NCBI GenBank assembly: GCA_029207755.1
Contig: JARCOQ010000005.1
Coordinates: forward strand, 45,223,621 to 45,287,620
Length of the DNA: 64,000 nt
Direction of reading: 5' to 3'
Source of the DNA: Chamaea fasciata
Lineage: Eukaryota > Chordata > Aves > Passeriformes > Sylviidae
Shown: positions 49,901 through 63,000 of the stretch, one piece after another
Position numbering within the stretch: the stretch's first letter is position 1
How the letters are laid out: every line of letters starts with the position of its first letter
Position numbers and translations under genes: made by a program
The notes under the pieces: model-generated
What the model was told of the DNA's origin: nothing
Seen by the model: only the letters and a program-made list of their open reading frames with translations
The model's database searches: none

Positions 49901-52900
49901 AGCTAAAAGGTAAAGGTTCTGGCCCTTAAACAAGGGGATGAGCATTTCAGCTCCTCTTCCAGACCCACTTCCCAAACCAGCCTCTAGGTAGGATTCCCCT
50001 AGCACACTGATTTAGTTAATTCACTTGTTTTTCTGCAGAATGTTTATCTACACATTTATCTGATATCCTCTGTTCCCATGTTTGTTTGTAACTTTCAAAA
50101 TTTACTCTCTTCCCATAGCATGTTTACCTTTATATTGGCTCATGCTTCCCTGAACCTATGAACTGTAGTATCCCAGCAGCCAGCGGGCTTCTTGTTGCCT
50201 TAGCCATGAGTTCTAGAGGAAAAACTGAATTAATGTTTAATTTCAGTGTGCTTCCCCAATAGCCAGCCCTGTGAACTCCCATCTTCTGAGGACTGTGGGG
50301 TGTGATACTGATGTGCAGACCAGGCTGTCAAGTGACCCAGTACTGAGGGCATCAGACCACCTTTGTGAGAAGCCTTCCCAACAAAGCCCACTAATAGTTT
50401 GCTCAGAGCACTGAACATGCCCAAGGGTCGGTGCAGAATAAGGAAGCTTGAGCTGAAATATTGCAGTTTCACCCAACACTCATACTTTACAAGACAGCAC
50501 AGAACACATGGAGAAGAGACAGAAAACAGGAGCCAGATACCTTTGTGTCCACTATTAGATTACATCTGTCTTGAAAAAAATCAGTCTTTCGCGCTTGCTC
50601 TCTCTACGGTATTGCTCAAGCACTCACCCAGGGCAGCTGCTGTGCAGTGTGCAATCATGAAGCCTGAGTTCAGACCTCCTTCAGTGACTAAAAATGCAGG
50701 CAGTTCACTGAGTGAGGGGTTGCAGAGCCTCTCAATTCTTCTTTCACTAATTGCAGCGAGTTCATGCACACCAATTGCTAAATAGTCCAGAGCCTAGAAA
50801 AGAAGATCTCATTACACCAGACAATAAAAACAAACAAGCAAAAAAACCAAACCAGAATTTTTTTTTTTCCTTTCTTCAAATGCTGAATTACCTTTGCAGG
50901 ATATTCCCCATGAAAATTCCCTCCAGAAATGGTCTCTTCTCTTTCAGCAAACACCATCTTTAAGGAGAAGTTAAGGCCCACATGAGTGAAATGCAGTTTA
51001 CATGAGTGATACCTGCCAGTAATTGGAATATCTTAACCGAAGGAGCGTTTGTGCCAACAGGCTTTTATTTGCATGCACATTTTATTGCATCCACACTTCC
51101 ACTTTTCAGGAAATAAAGACACAATCTCAGTTCTTCAAATTTGTAGGTACAATTTTGACATGTATTTTTTTCAAATAAGCTACATAAAGGGAGGTCTTTG
51201 ATAGAGGCTGCAAAAAATCGCATCTGTTTAGATCCTAGCATAGATTTTCAGTTCCTTGATAGATCCTTTCCATGACAGTTACAATTATAGACAGATTAGA
51301 AGCAATAATGCTTATCAGCAATTGATATGATGCTATGTACAGCATCATTACAGTGATGACAGAAATCCTTCAATGCGGTCATAGAGAAAGGAAGAGAGGT
51401 TGCTGTTGCAAACAATGGCAGATGTTGACCAAAGTCAGTTATGACCTTTTGCCCCTTGTGCGAGTAATTATACAGAAGAAAAGAATAAAAAAGGCCAAGC
51501 AGAATTTTATCCAGTAATAAAGTAATCCAAAAGATACAGGGTTGTCCGTGGCACTGTTGATTTCTGTTGTTATTATGTCCTTCACAAAAGCAATTGTATC
51601 ATTTACAATTCCATGGACCTAGAACAAAAGACATAAGTGCCTGAGCTCAGTATCTACACTTAGTTCACCTTCAGGATGCTGACTGAACTGCAGGGACCTT
51701 CTTTCCCCACATCCCACTCAACCTTCACACATGGAAGATGGGCTTGGATTTGCTTTTAACATCAGGAGCATCACTGACAATCCTAGAAAGATGGTATTTA
51801 CTATTATTGTGGCAGTTTTGCCAAAAGAGTAATCTGAATATGGCATTTTTTACTTATTTGGATTGGTTTACCTAAATGGAAGATATTTACACAGTGGCAG
51901 AAGTGTTATGAGGGAAGAAGTAGCCTTATAAAGACTCACAGAAAACAAAACCTCTTATTAATTAATTAACTTCCATTAATTCCACTGATTTAATAGTTTT
52001 GCCCTTGTTAAAACACATAGGATTGAGCTCTTCCAATATGTCTGAGATACCAGACTCTCCTAGCTTTTGGAAACACCCAGTTCATGTTATTAACACCAAT
52101 GCAGAAGAAAATCCCTAAAAAATCTGCAAGCATGGAAGCCAGCACTTTCCCTCTGCTTCTGACCCCTGGCCTCTTCCAGATCTGGACACAGCTTTGTTAG
52201 ATGCTGCCCGATGTGTACATGCACGTGATCAACAAGTTACACGTCTCCATTAACACTACTGTGAAGCAAAGAAGAAGAAAAATAAAGCCACTTCCTCTAA
52301 CAGTGTCAGAGAGCATATAACTGACTGTATTTCTGAGGTGGAAATTTCACCATCATTTATCTATTGTGAAGGAATGATCCAAAAGTCAGTCTTTACCTGA
52401 GGGCAGCAGCGCATTGTGTACGCGTCCTGAACCCGGTCACAGAATCTATGGCTCTCTAGAAGACACAAGGAGGGCAAAACCCAAATGTTGCTTACACAAA
52501 AGCACTGTGTCCTGTTGAAGGACCCAGCCTGTCCTGGTAACCTGAGAGGGTGAAGGTTAAGATTGTTCACCTGCTATTTCCGATGGATGATGGTCAGAAT
52601 CTAGAAGGGACCTGAATCGAAAGGCCACTTCAGCCTGCCCTCGATGCGGGCGCACTGCATGGATATCTAGTAAGATAAGGTACACTGTCAGCCTGCGCCT
52701 CTCTGGCCAGGAGATGTTAAGCAAACAGACAGGCAGGGCCCAGTACCCACCAGTGTCAAAGGCCCTCGTTGTACCCTTCAGGACTTCGAGTGTAAGGGCA
52801 GCGATGATGTCAGCTTGCCTTGCTATGGCCCCGGCTCTTTCAACCGCCTCACATCCCAGCGAGGTGATCATTTGTGTCCCGTTGATGAGGGCCAGACCCT

Positions 52901-55900
52901 TCAAAGGGAGAGCTGATGTTAAGCAATTTCATTGCAGCTATTCCACGCTGTGACAATTCCCCATATCTATGATAACTCTCTCTCTCATATGACGGAGTTA
53001 AAGATCTTTGCCTAGCTTTTTGGACCATCCTGAAATCATAAAATGCCCAGTTTGACTGAGCATCTTTGCTACATAAAGTGTCAATGCTTGTGACCCCATT
53101 AAGTCACTGCAGACATCCTTGGAGCACCGGTAGTTCCAAGCAAGTCAGATACCTGCTTCAAGTCAGTCACCTGACCTCCTGTTATGGCCAAAGGGCAGAT
53201 AGGTACCTTGAAGGTGCCTCTTAGCTGTTTCAGGATGGTATAAAGTATTTCTGAAGAGGCTATCTGTCTCCACTGACCACAGAACCAATCTGAACACCAA
53301 GCTTGGGTCTGACATTTCAAGTCCAGTAGGGTAACACTAGGAGTGGTGAATCCCACTCTTGACAACACTTCATCATTATCTTCTAAAGCTTGATTTTAAA
53401 TTATTATTAATTCATGTAATGCTTTTATTGTATATATAAAGAAAATAGTGATTGATTATGCTCATTTTCATCAGTTGGCATCATTATACTTTATTACCTC
53501 TTTTGGTTTCAAGGTAATTGGTTTCAGTCCATGGGCTTCCAGGACCTGTGAAGGAGTTAAATGCCAAGGTAATTAATGAAAAACACTTTTCAGTCACTAA
53601 AGTCACAAAACTAAGTCACTAAAACTTAAAGGTTTCCATGAACAGAAATATTAAAATATTTCTTAAGTGATGGGAGAAAAAGAGCTTTATATCACAAACA
53701 TATATCTTCTACTGCTGGGCTAAACAAAGGGCTTCCAAACCAGCAGCTCATTTCCTAGTGCCAATACAAGAAGGTAGCAGGAACACTGAAGCAAGATATA
53801 TGTCACTGTCATAGACTATTAACATCTACTGTGTTAGATGATAGGAGAGGGCAATAGGAAAGAAGGCTGGAAACCTCTTGGGAAGGCAGTTCTGCCTACA
53901 CCCTGCCTCATAGCATTTTGGCTTGGCATAAATTATTCCTTTTTTAAATGGTCCCTAATCCTTTCTATATAAAATCTCTAGTGACAGGAGGAGTCCAATC
54001 CAGTTTATTCTGTACATGTCTACTCTATAGCACAATAGCTCGTGCGGGAAATGGAGAAACAGCACAACCTATTTCTCATTTAATCCTCTCACCCTGTCCA
54101 ATGGAAGAGGTAATGCATCTCAGAAGTGTACAGCTATAACTTCTAGTCTTGAAGGTCCAGGACACACTGGACTGTTTCCTCCTTCCTTCTCTCCTTATGT
54201 AGTTCTCAATCCTTCTCCAGTCCCTAGTGATGTACACCTATCAACCCATGAAAGAGTCTGGTATTCAAATATTCATGGAGAGGAGTTATAGGTGAAAGAC
54301 TCTGTGAAAGACTTTGGAGGGGCTGGACTTAGAGATACTTAACACAAGATCAATCTGTTGATGTGTTAGTGGCAGAATAACAACAGATTAGAAACTAATT
54401 CCATTGTAACATTTCCATCTTGTGAAGGAGAATGATATATAGGCTCCTTGTAACCCTAGTTAATTTATCAAAAATGAAATATCCAAACCTGTGTATTCAC
54501 TTAAAGCCACTATAAAATCAGTAGAAATTTTACTGCTAAGATCTTGCCTCCAGTGAATCTCCACGTGCTCTCAGAATTTGAGAGGTGATCTTGGATTTTT
54601 TAGAAAAGCATTGATGCTCATGGAGCTGAAGATACAGTAATAATCCTTTCACAGTTGGCATCATATCCTGTCCCTTTCTCCAGTTCATAAATGATGTCAC
54701 TGTGGTATCTTGTATAACAGTACTACGGCATGATATTTCTTTAGGGCTCAATAACATGCTGCTTATTTATGTGTGCTCCAGAGACTTGTGGGTCAGTTCT
54801 TGCATACTGCCTGGATCCACCTTCCTCAAATTAGAGGCTGAGTAGCTAAAGACAACCTAGTCCCAATTCAAACTGGTAGAGAAAATCCAAAGACTTTTAC
54901 ATGTTATTGATTTGAGCAAAAACTCTCTTTCTCTCAAAGCTACATGCAATTTGAAAAATGAGTCAGCAAGCAGAGAAAAACTATCAGCTGCATGAATCTT
55001 ACATATTTAGCATCAGCCCAGCCACTCTTCGGGGACCACATCTTTCCCTCTCCAATTAATCCCAGAGCAAGATGAGAGAGAGGGGCCAAATCTCCGCTGG
55101 CTCCAACTGTCCCTTTCTCTGGGATATAAGGAAGGCAGGATGCTAGAAAGAAAAAAAAAATCACTTCTTTTAGAGCCTTCCTTTGATACACTCTTTGGAA
55201 AACAAAGAAGCCAGTTCGTAAGTGTGGTCACAGTAACAGCCCACAATAATGGACAACGGCACCAACAGGACTACTCTCCTTGCAGCTTTAGTACTGATCT
55301 CTCACAACTACCAGGTTGAAAGATGAACATCTGCATCTTGACCCATTGAGTTACACCCTCTAACAAAGCAGTTAAAAGGGAAAAAAAGGGAAAGGAAGAT
55401 TTTCTTTAAACATTTTTTTTTACCATTAAACACTTCAATAACTTGCTCGAGGGTTTCTAGGGATATTCCACTGTATCCTTTGGCTAGGACATTGATTCTC
55501 AGTGCCAACAGCATGCGAGTTCTCTCTGGGGTCAAAGGTTTCCCCACACCTGAAACAGTAACGGAACCCTCTGGGTTATTCACCCACTACCAACAAGGGC
55601 AGAAAAGGGAAACACCAAGCAATCTCTCGTTACCTGCAGAATGTGAACGAACCAAGTTCACTTGAAGCTCCCTACAGAAAAAAAAATATGTTAAACCTCA
55701 AAAAAAAGTCTCATCAGGTTTTATTTTGCACAAAACAGAAGGAATTCCTGAAAAAGCTCTCTCATTTAATCCCAGCTACAGGGTCAAACTGCTACCTCTT
55801 CTTTCTTTCCTGAAAAGATAGGACAGAGAAGGCTGCACACACAACATACCTCAGATTCCTGTTTGGGATGACAGTCCTGGCAAACTTTCCAAAACCCGTG

Positions 55901-57479
55901 GTGATTCCGTAAACAACTGCAAGAAATGTACACTGCTGGTTAAGGAGGAAACTTGATGAAATTTTCTAAACAATAAATAGTTAAAAGCAAAAATATTTAC
56001 CCGTCTGTTCCTTTACAATCCTTTCAATCACTTCTCGTGATTGTTTGACTTTAGTTTCAGCTTCGGGCGTGAGCTAAAACATAAGTAGTTTAAATATTAG
56101 CTTATTTGTCATTATTTAGGCGTAGAAAAATAAACGTAATTTTTAGCTGCATTTGTTCAGAATTTTTACCTTTATCTTGTAGAGTCCCTTTCCTAAATTG
56201 ACCAAGTCCTCCGTTGTTAAGCTGTTGCCATCTAAAGAAATATACTACACCAAAGAACCACCTTTTAGTTTGGGATACGGATACATATAAAGTTGCTTAA
56301 TAATCAGTACAAATAAAAAATACAGTCAAAACTCAGCAATGACAGGAAGTTTCTTCATGCTTATTCACAACACAGGGACCCAGCTAACAAAAACACAATA
56401 AGTACATTGTAGTTTAATTTCCTAGACCCAGCCAACCTAATAGCCCCTGCTTTTGTGAATGCTGCACTGGCTGAACTCTCAGCATTTTCTGGTGAGTAGC
56501 AGGATTTTTGACTGAGTTGTAAAATCACTGGTGATTCCTACCTGTTCTGGTTCTCGGTATTTGCTGTATCTGAAAGTTTTGTAAAGGAAAAAGGGCAGAC
56601 AGGATTGTACAGGCAGTGACCGCTTAATTACAGCTGGCAACGTGTTTTAAGAATGAAGGAACTCTAAAAAACGCAGGCAATCTAGAAAATACTAAGTCTG
56701 TAATTGTAAAAACTTCACAAAGCACTCAAAAAGGATACAAATGAACTCCTTCTGGCTGAGATGGTATGAAATCTGGAGACATTATATCTCCTTCTATAAC
56801 TAGAAGAAATATGCAGAATAAACACGTACAGGATTAAATCGTATTCTTCACATAAGCTAATTTGTTATTTAACACAATTCACAGCAGTAAGAATTCTAAT
56901 TTCCAGTTAGCAGCCCTGAACATACTTGCATGCTTCTGGGAAAGTAACAAGGAAGTATGTATTTGTTTAAGATATTCTAAAGGCTAAGGCAGAACAGCTT
57001 ACACCAAATATGACAGTAGATACAGAAGATGTATACAGAATCCTGTACCTTCTAACTTTTATGTAGTTCTGTTCCTAAAAATTAAATATTCTTAAATTAT
57101 TGGGCATTTTTCCATAAAAGCTGTAGACAATCTCTTAGGTGCAATTTTAGATGAATCTAGATAAAGCCACAGTTTGCTGTCTCAGATGACAACACAGTCA
57201 CTCTACAATGCAATGCTTAAGGCTTAGCTTACCAACTTCAACAAATTCATTGTCCTCTAGAGCATCCCCCACGGTATCATCAAGATCCAGCAAGCCAAGT
57301 CCCTTGCACCTTCGAATGTAAAACTTTACTTCTTCCACTGAGGCAAATCCCCCATTGTCAGGTTTGTTTTTCATGTACCGTCTCACAGCTTCCTTTCCCA
57401 GCCACTCAATGGTGTTTGTGGAGCTCAGGCATGGCACTGCCAGCCATTCTCCTCGGACGTGCACCGTGTACCTCGGCAT
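46983..57479 (-). CDS. HAL: Histidine ammonia-lyase (histidase), complete, 20 coding exons
   Basis: Coding exons in transcript order: 57233-57479, 56739-56799, 56542-56569, 56170-56244, 56001-56073, 55850-55916, 55634-55671, 55424-55549, 55003-55142, 53498-53545, 52751-52898, 52571-52666, 52397-52455, 51538-51618, 50892-50957, 50628-50793, 48400-48534, 47718-47826, 47555-47624, 46983-47132. They total 1983 bases, 660 aa plus TAA (human 657). HAL deaminates L-histidine to trans-urocanate and ammonia, the first committed step of histidine catabolism in the cytosol of liver and skin. The Ala-Ser-Gly triad that cyclises into the MIO cofactor is residues 253-255, at 55093-55101. [14 protein letters not shown] and SGGNFHGE motifs are present. 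The start was set at conserved MPRYTVHV. The frame stays open upstream (to 57599), so a longer form cannot be excluded. The second-to-last intron has a GC donor. Confidence 0.97.
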
Positions 57480-57689
57480 GCTTTCTCTCCAAAAATTGTT
57501 CCTTGACCAGGAAGGGCTGCAGCGTGCAGCAGCCTCACATTTGCTAGAGCTCAGCATTGCAATTGGATAGAGGCAAAAACCCACCCTCAAAATCCTCACC
57601 TTTGTAAACAGACGAGATCAACGTGTTAGGCTGACTTTGTCCAATCAAACCAAACCCCAGGAACACACCCTTTTCACAGAAAGGCACTT

Positions 57690-57715
57690 CCCCCCCCCCC
57701 CCCCCCCCCCCCCCC
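57690..57715. repeat. Homopolymer of 26 C's upstream of HAL
   Basis: An uninterrupted run of 26 C's on the plus strand (G's on the HAL sense strand), about 210 bases before the HAL start codon. Its length may be unreliable in the assembly. A G run of this size can form quadruplex structures. Confidence 0.9.
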
Positions 57716-57898
57716 AGCTATTGCCACAGGAATTTTATTCCAAAGATCACGTCAGGAATACAGAAACGAAAAACCAAGATCTGAAGCTTATGTACCAGGA
57801 ATAGATAAACCGGACTATGATTTTAACTGTTCTAAAAATGTAAGGGTTTAACAAGAATCAACAGCTATTGCCGAGCAGTAAATCACACTAACAAATAC

Positions 57899-57957
57899 CT
57901 CCATGAGGGACAGGGTTGCAAGAGAGGCACCTTGGGAATATGGGTTGCTCATGGCTG
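57899..57957 (-). other. Candidate upstream (5') exon of HAL
   Basis: The minus strand has an acceptor-like AGTCCTAG at 57958 and a donor CATGGAG|GTATTT at 57898, enclosing 59 bases with an ATG and no stop in that frame (MSNPYSQG...). Human HAL has an untranslated first exon upstream. This could be its counterpart, or an alternative first exon joined near 57544 (GAGCTCTAG). No expression evidence is available. Confidence 0.25.
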
Positions 57958-57959
57958 CT

Positions 57960-59630
57960 AGGACTGAAAGAAGATTGTGTTACACTTTTACAGCTCTAAC
58001 CAGAGCAGGATTAAAGCAGGTAGTAGAGGCAGCAAGCCTGCTTTATTCGGTCCCATGCTCAAGTTTGAAAACATAATTGTTTATTGTAGGTAAAAGATTA
58101 ATTTCTACAGCCTTTTCCCTTATGCTTTGGAAGATGTTACTAGAACAAGTTTCAAGAAATACTAGGCCACAGCTGCACACTATCAAGCCTGGTGCTGCTG
58201 TGTCACACTTCCTTTGCAGGCAGAAGATGCAAAGAGGAAAAAATGTGGAGAGAGTTGTTGAGATGGTGCCAAAAAAATTTTAGCAATAGCTATGTAAACA
58301 CTGAATCGAAAATACCTCTGGTTTTAAAGGCAAAATGGTAACACCAGTCATAGTCCATGCTTCTCACACTAGTGTTCCTAGGGACTACCTAGGGTTTAAT
58401 TATTGTAGGGAATGTCAACTTGGGATCCATTGGTGGGAGACATTGCCCCAGCAGAGCTATCTAGGACCATGCTAGAGAAAGCCATGCCTGACACAATTTT
58501 CTTTTTTCTGACTCCGACAGCAAGAAACCAGGATTATCAGGGAGCAGGAACTCTAACTGCCAAAGCACTGCATATGATACATGGGCTTTTACAACAAAAT
58601 GCAAGCTATCCCAAAACTAGTGATGTAAGGCATTTCTAAACAAAGGACAGTTTTCATTGCAATCTGGTAACTCAAACCAGAGCCTGCTAACATCAGATAT
58701 CCCCTCCTCTGACCAGAGCTCATGCTCACATACAGAGCTGGGGGAAGGAGGAAGCAGGGGGCCATTTGGAGTGATGACATTTGTCTCTATAGGGAACCCT
58801 GCTCTCCTGGAGATGGCTGAACACTTGCCTGCCCATGGGAAGCAGTGAATGAATTCCTTGTTTGGCTCTGTGTGTGCAGCTTTTGGCCTATCTGTTAAAT
58901 TGCCTTTCTTTAACTCAACCTGAGAGTTTCCTCACTTTTACTCTTCCAATTCTCTCCCCCACCCCATCCCATGGGGGAGAGAGTGAGCAGCTGCATGGGA
59001 ATTAGTTACTGCCTGGCTTGAAAGCTTATATGGATCAAAACTCAGAAGTGAATCAGCTGAGAAGCTCCCCTCTCAGATCCTAAGTGCTAGAATTAAACCA
59101 AGCCTTTTGCTACAATTGTATTGCCACTCTCCTCCCCTAAACCAGCACTTTTTAGTTTTGTTTGTCACCCCTTGATATGGGTTATCCCTATGTCAACAGA
59201 TTTAATTTATGTAAACTGATCACCTCCAGGAAAAGCAGTTCTTTTCAAACTCGCTGCAAGACCCAGCCTAGAGATGGCAGCATTCACCACAGCATCACCT
59301 AAACCATTGCCTGGAACTGCTGTAACAAATACAGGAAAAACAACAGTCCCACTGCTTTTGAACTTCTCTCCAGTTGTTATATGAACATGATGGGTAGTGC
59401 CCAGAACTGGTTAAAAAATCCAAATATTGAAAGAATCAAACTGGGTAAGGAAAGACTTGGGCTTTAGCCCACCCTGCAATAATAAGTTTTGAAAATAAAT
59501 AGTGGGTTGGAAAACCATTTTGGTCTTGATTGTCCTCTTGGACTCATAATAAAAATTTCTCCCACAACAAAGAAGAATAAATAGAACAAAACTATTAAAT
59601 CAAAACTTTTTGTACAGATCAATACACAGA
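57960..59630. other. Spacer between the HAL 5' end and the LTA4H 3' end
   Basis: No coding exon recognised. The HAL promoter is expected in the left part. There is no CpG island, in keeping with a tissue-restricted gene. The short plus-strand frames at 58412-58848 look like chance. Confidence 0.5.
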
Positions 59631-59658
59631 AAATACAGACAAGTAGGGAATGAAAAGA

Positions 59659-59664
59659 TTTATT
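59659..59664 (-). terminator. LTA4H: LTA4H polyadenylation signal
   Basis: AATAAA on the minus strand about 390 bases beyond the LTA4H stop codon. The 3' UTR would run from 60049 to about 59640. Confidence 0.6.
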
Positions 59665-60049
59665 TTTTAGTCTTTAGGAACTTGAAGTTTCAACCACTGT
59701 GCCATGGAAAAGAATGCTGTGCACAAAGAGCCATACCATCTACCAACTAATTTTCCAAGTTCTTCAGTTCTATCTGACAAATGACCACATCTCAGAACAG
59801 TTTTTGTGTATTCTAAAAATTGCTTGTAATGAAAACATTCTCTCAATTCCAGAGATGTAGCAATTTTGCTGCTTTAGTTGGAAATGCAAAATAGACAGTA
59901 TTGAACTTGATTTGGAAAATTAATTTTTAATTATGTAAGTACCAAAGCAGCAGAGCATTTTATGGATAATCAAGCACTCATATCAATGGTTTGGGCAATC
60001 AGTCTCTTCTTTCAGCAACACAACAATCTCAAAGAAATCAGCACATTTG

Positions 60050-63000
60050 TCACTGGTCCTGCTTCAAGTCTTTGCCCACAAGCATTGAAGTGACGGGGTG
60101 CATAGAGGCTCTATGCTCCAGAAATGTCTTGACAGCCAGATCTCGACTCTTGTCAAAACTGTAAAGGTCCCTGTAAAAGAAGGAGTGGGGCAAGGCACCA
60201 TTACAAAAATCCAGGAAAATAATACAACAGGGATTTTACCAAGGTTTTACTTTTCCCTCAAAAGCCTTGCCATCCTGGGACTAAGCTTTCTTCTATGCAA
60301 AAAAATGTCAGCAAGTGGAAAGCACCTCTGAAGATAAGCTTGTTCACAGTATACGGAGAATTCTGTATTATGCCACCTCAACATGTACAGTAAAAGCATT
60401 TCAAGTATTATACACTCCATTATACTAGAAATGCCAACAGCATGAGCTCCTGCAATTTGGAGATAACTTTTACCTGAACAATGGTCGAGTAAACTTCATC
60501 CTGCCCTGATCTGTTGCCATTTTTAAAGCCAGAGGAATAGCTTCTTCCCACTTGGACCTGATACAGAGGCGCAGCCATCTGGAGGTGAAAGAAAAAAATT
60601 GCACTTATAATTTCATTTGTGGTAGTGTGGTGGTTGGTTATGTAACAATTCTGTTTCCATAAATGCTTTGAGCACTGCTGTGTCATCATGGGAATGAGAT
60701 TCTAGCTAAGCTCAACATAAAATATTTAGTGTTTGTCTAGCACATGACAAACAACAACTTTTTTGTACTACTGGAAAAAATTGCAGCCAAGTTCCTCCAA
60801 AATGGAAGATTATTTTCTGCAGCTATGTATTTTTTTTAATATTACAATAGTGTCCAGTTGCATCACTCAGATCTGAATTATACAGCACTTGTCCCATTTG
60901 ACCAATGAATAAAACAACCAACTAACCAAACAAAATGTCACCAGCTACTTGCATATACTTACTTTGGATCTTGTTTCAAGAAGTAGAAACCATACAATAT
61001 GTTTAAAATACTTCATTATCAGGTCATCAGGTTCCTTTGCTAGCATGCCAGATTAAAATAAAGAACAGCTTATCTGCTGTCCACTGAGTTCTTCTACTAG
61101 ACTGTATTTACCCAATTCATGAATAACAGGATACCACACTGGTAAGCGTGATGCCTGCACATGCATTTACAAAACCACAACACCAAAAACCCCAAACCCA
61201 AGCCCTGCCCCAGTTCTGTAAAACAGGATGTCTTAGGCGAAGCAGGACACCTTGTTTTATGGAAACATTTAAGATTTTAAAAGTTCCCCTACTAGAACAG
61301 ACCTGAATCTTATTTCAGAGTTGTTTATAGCATTGAAGTCATATACTTCCTGCATGTGCTGGACATGTGACAATGGAAGAGGTGCCTGGAAAAGGAATTG
61401 CACAGTCAGAATAAGCCAGAGGAAGGCCTACAGCCAGACAGTTCAATAATAAACAGAGTAATTCAAGAAGATTGATGCTACAAAGAAACTGAAGTCCTAC
61501 CATGACAAGTATTTTATTTGTTCCTTTAATCTTTTCAGTGTATGGTAAGGGGCAAGGAATAAATATTACCTAATTCCCACATTCTGTACTATTGAAACAT
61601 TCAAAACAATGTATTTTTGTTCAATTTTATTTATAGCTTATTGCTATAACATCCAATACAGACTGATTCAAGTACCTCATGGTTTTGTTTTCAGCTTTCA
61701 ATCCAAAACACTTTGTATGTTGTTCATTAGCTGAAGAGCCAGACATAATAAGGGAGGCAAGGCTGAAGGCTCCAAAAACTATGCATGGTGAGGGCAGATT
61801 AATTTAGCAAAACTTAAAAGAAAAAGAATAACTTGATTTCAAAGCACAGTAGAGCTTCTGTGTCTGCTTTTGTGATACCAGAATCAAGTCATCCTAGGTG
61901 TGCATTTACCTCCAGAAGCAACAGTGTCAGGAACTCAATTAACTGATGAGACGACATTTCCTTCAGGTCTGCTGAGCTGAATGAGCCCAAATCACTTTCT
62001 TTTGCCTAAAAGAGAACAGTTACTTAATTTTTAATAGGTATTTCAAAATATAATCAGGTGTAATTTTCTGTTTAGACATCCACACTTACTGTTGAGCCAT
62101 TTCACTTAAAGAAGATTTGTATCTGTGCACAATGTTACAAAAAGGGGAAGGGAAGGACTTAAGCTGCTGTCTGATGTTTGTATTCCTCACTTACTTTCTC
62201 TCCACTGATCTTTTTATCTCCACTGTCTGTTAGTTAAGTGAAAAATCAAATTCTTTTTTTACAAAAAGTAACATTCAGATGAAGAAAGTTAAAAGACAGG
62301 ATGGAAGTACAGTGAAAAGCCACAGAGGTAATAAAAGGAAGGTATGCTGAATTCTCTATTTGTTGTATGACTTTCATGCTTCAAACTAGGAGAAAATTAT
62401 GTGGCATTAATTAATATAATTTATGAACCAGTTTTTGATGGGAAATGCATACTAACTCCAGTATACCATAGAGAAACTACTGCTAATACAATATAATCAG
62501 TAATGTAGGGGTACCCGGGCGTTTGTTTTTAAATCAAGCCATAATATCAGGGTTTCAAAAAGAGTATTTTCCATTTAGTTACTACAAATGTATAACAAGA
62601 AGCTGGCTCTGTGCCTTGTTAAAATATGGACTGCACTTCACAGACAGAAGTCCCAGCTAATCCCCTGACTCTGCAATGAAGGTCTAGTCTAGGAAATGCA
62701 AAATCCCTGGCTGCCATACTGTTACTATAAATACACACACTCTCAACAAATGAGAGATTTCAGAAAAGAATGGCTCATGTTGTGTAACAAAAAGAATTAG
62801 CTTTTCAAGATAGAGACACTTCAGCATTCTTTAACCACTCACTTGGATCCATCTTTGGCTCAAGGCAATGCAAGCATTTGATAGTGTCATATCATACCTG
62901 CCAAATATTAAAAACAAAGGTTCACATAATGAAATAACCACAGAATAAAAGACTAAAAACATTAGCAGTGACTATTTTTACTGCTATATACACCTACATA

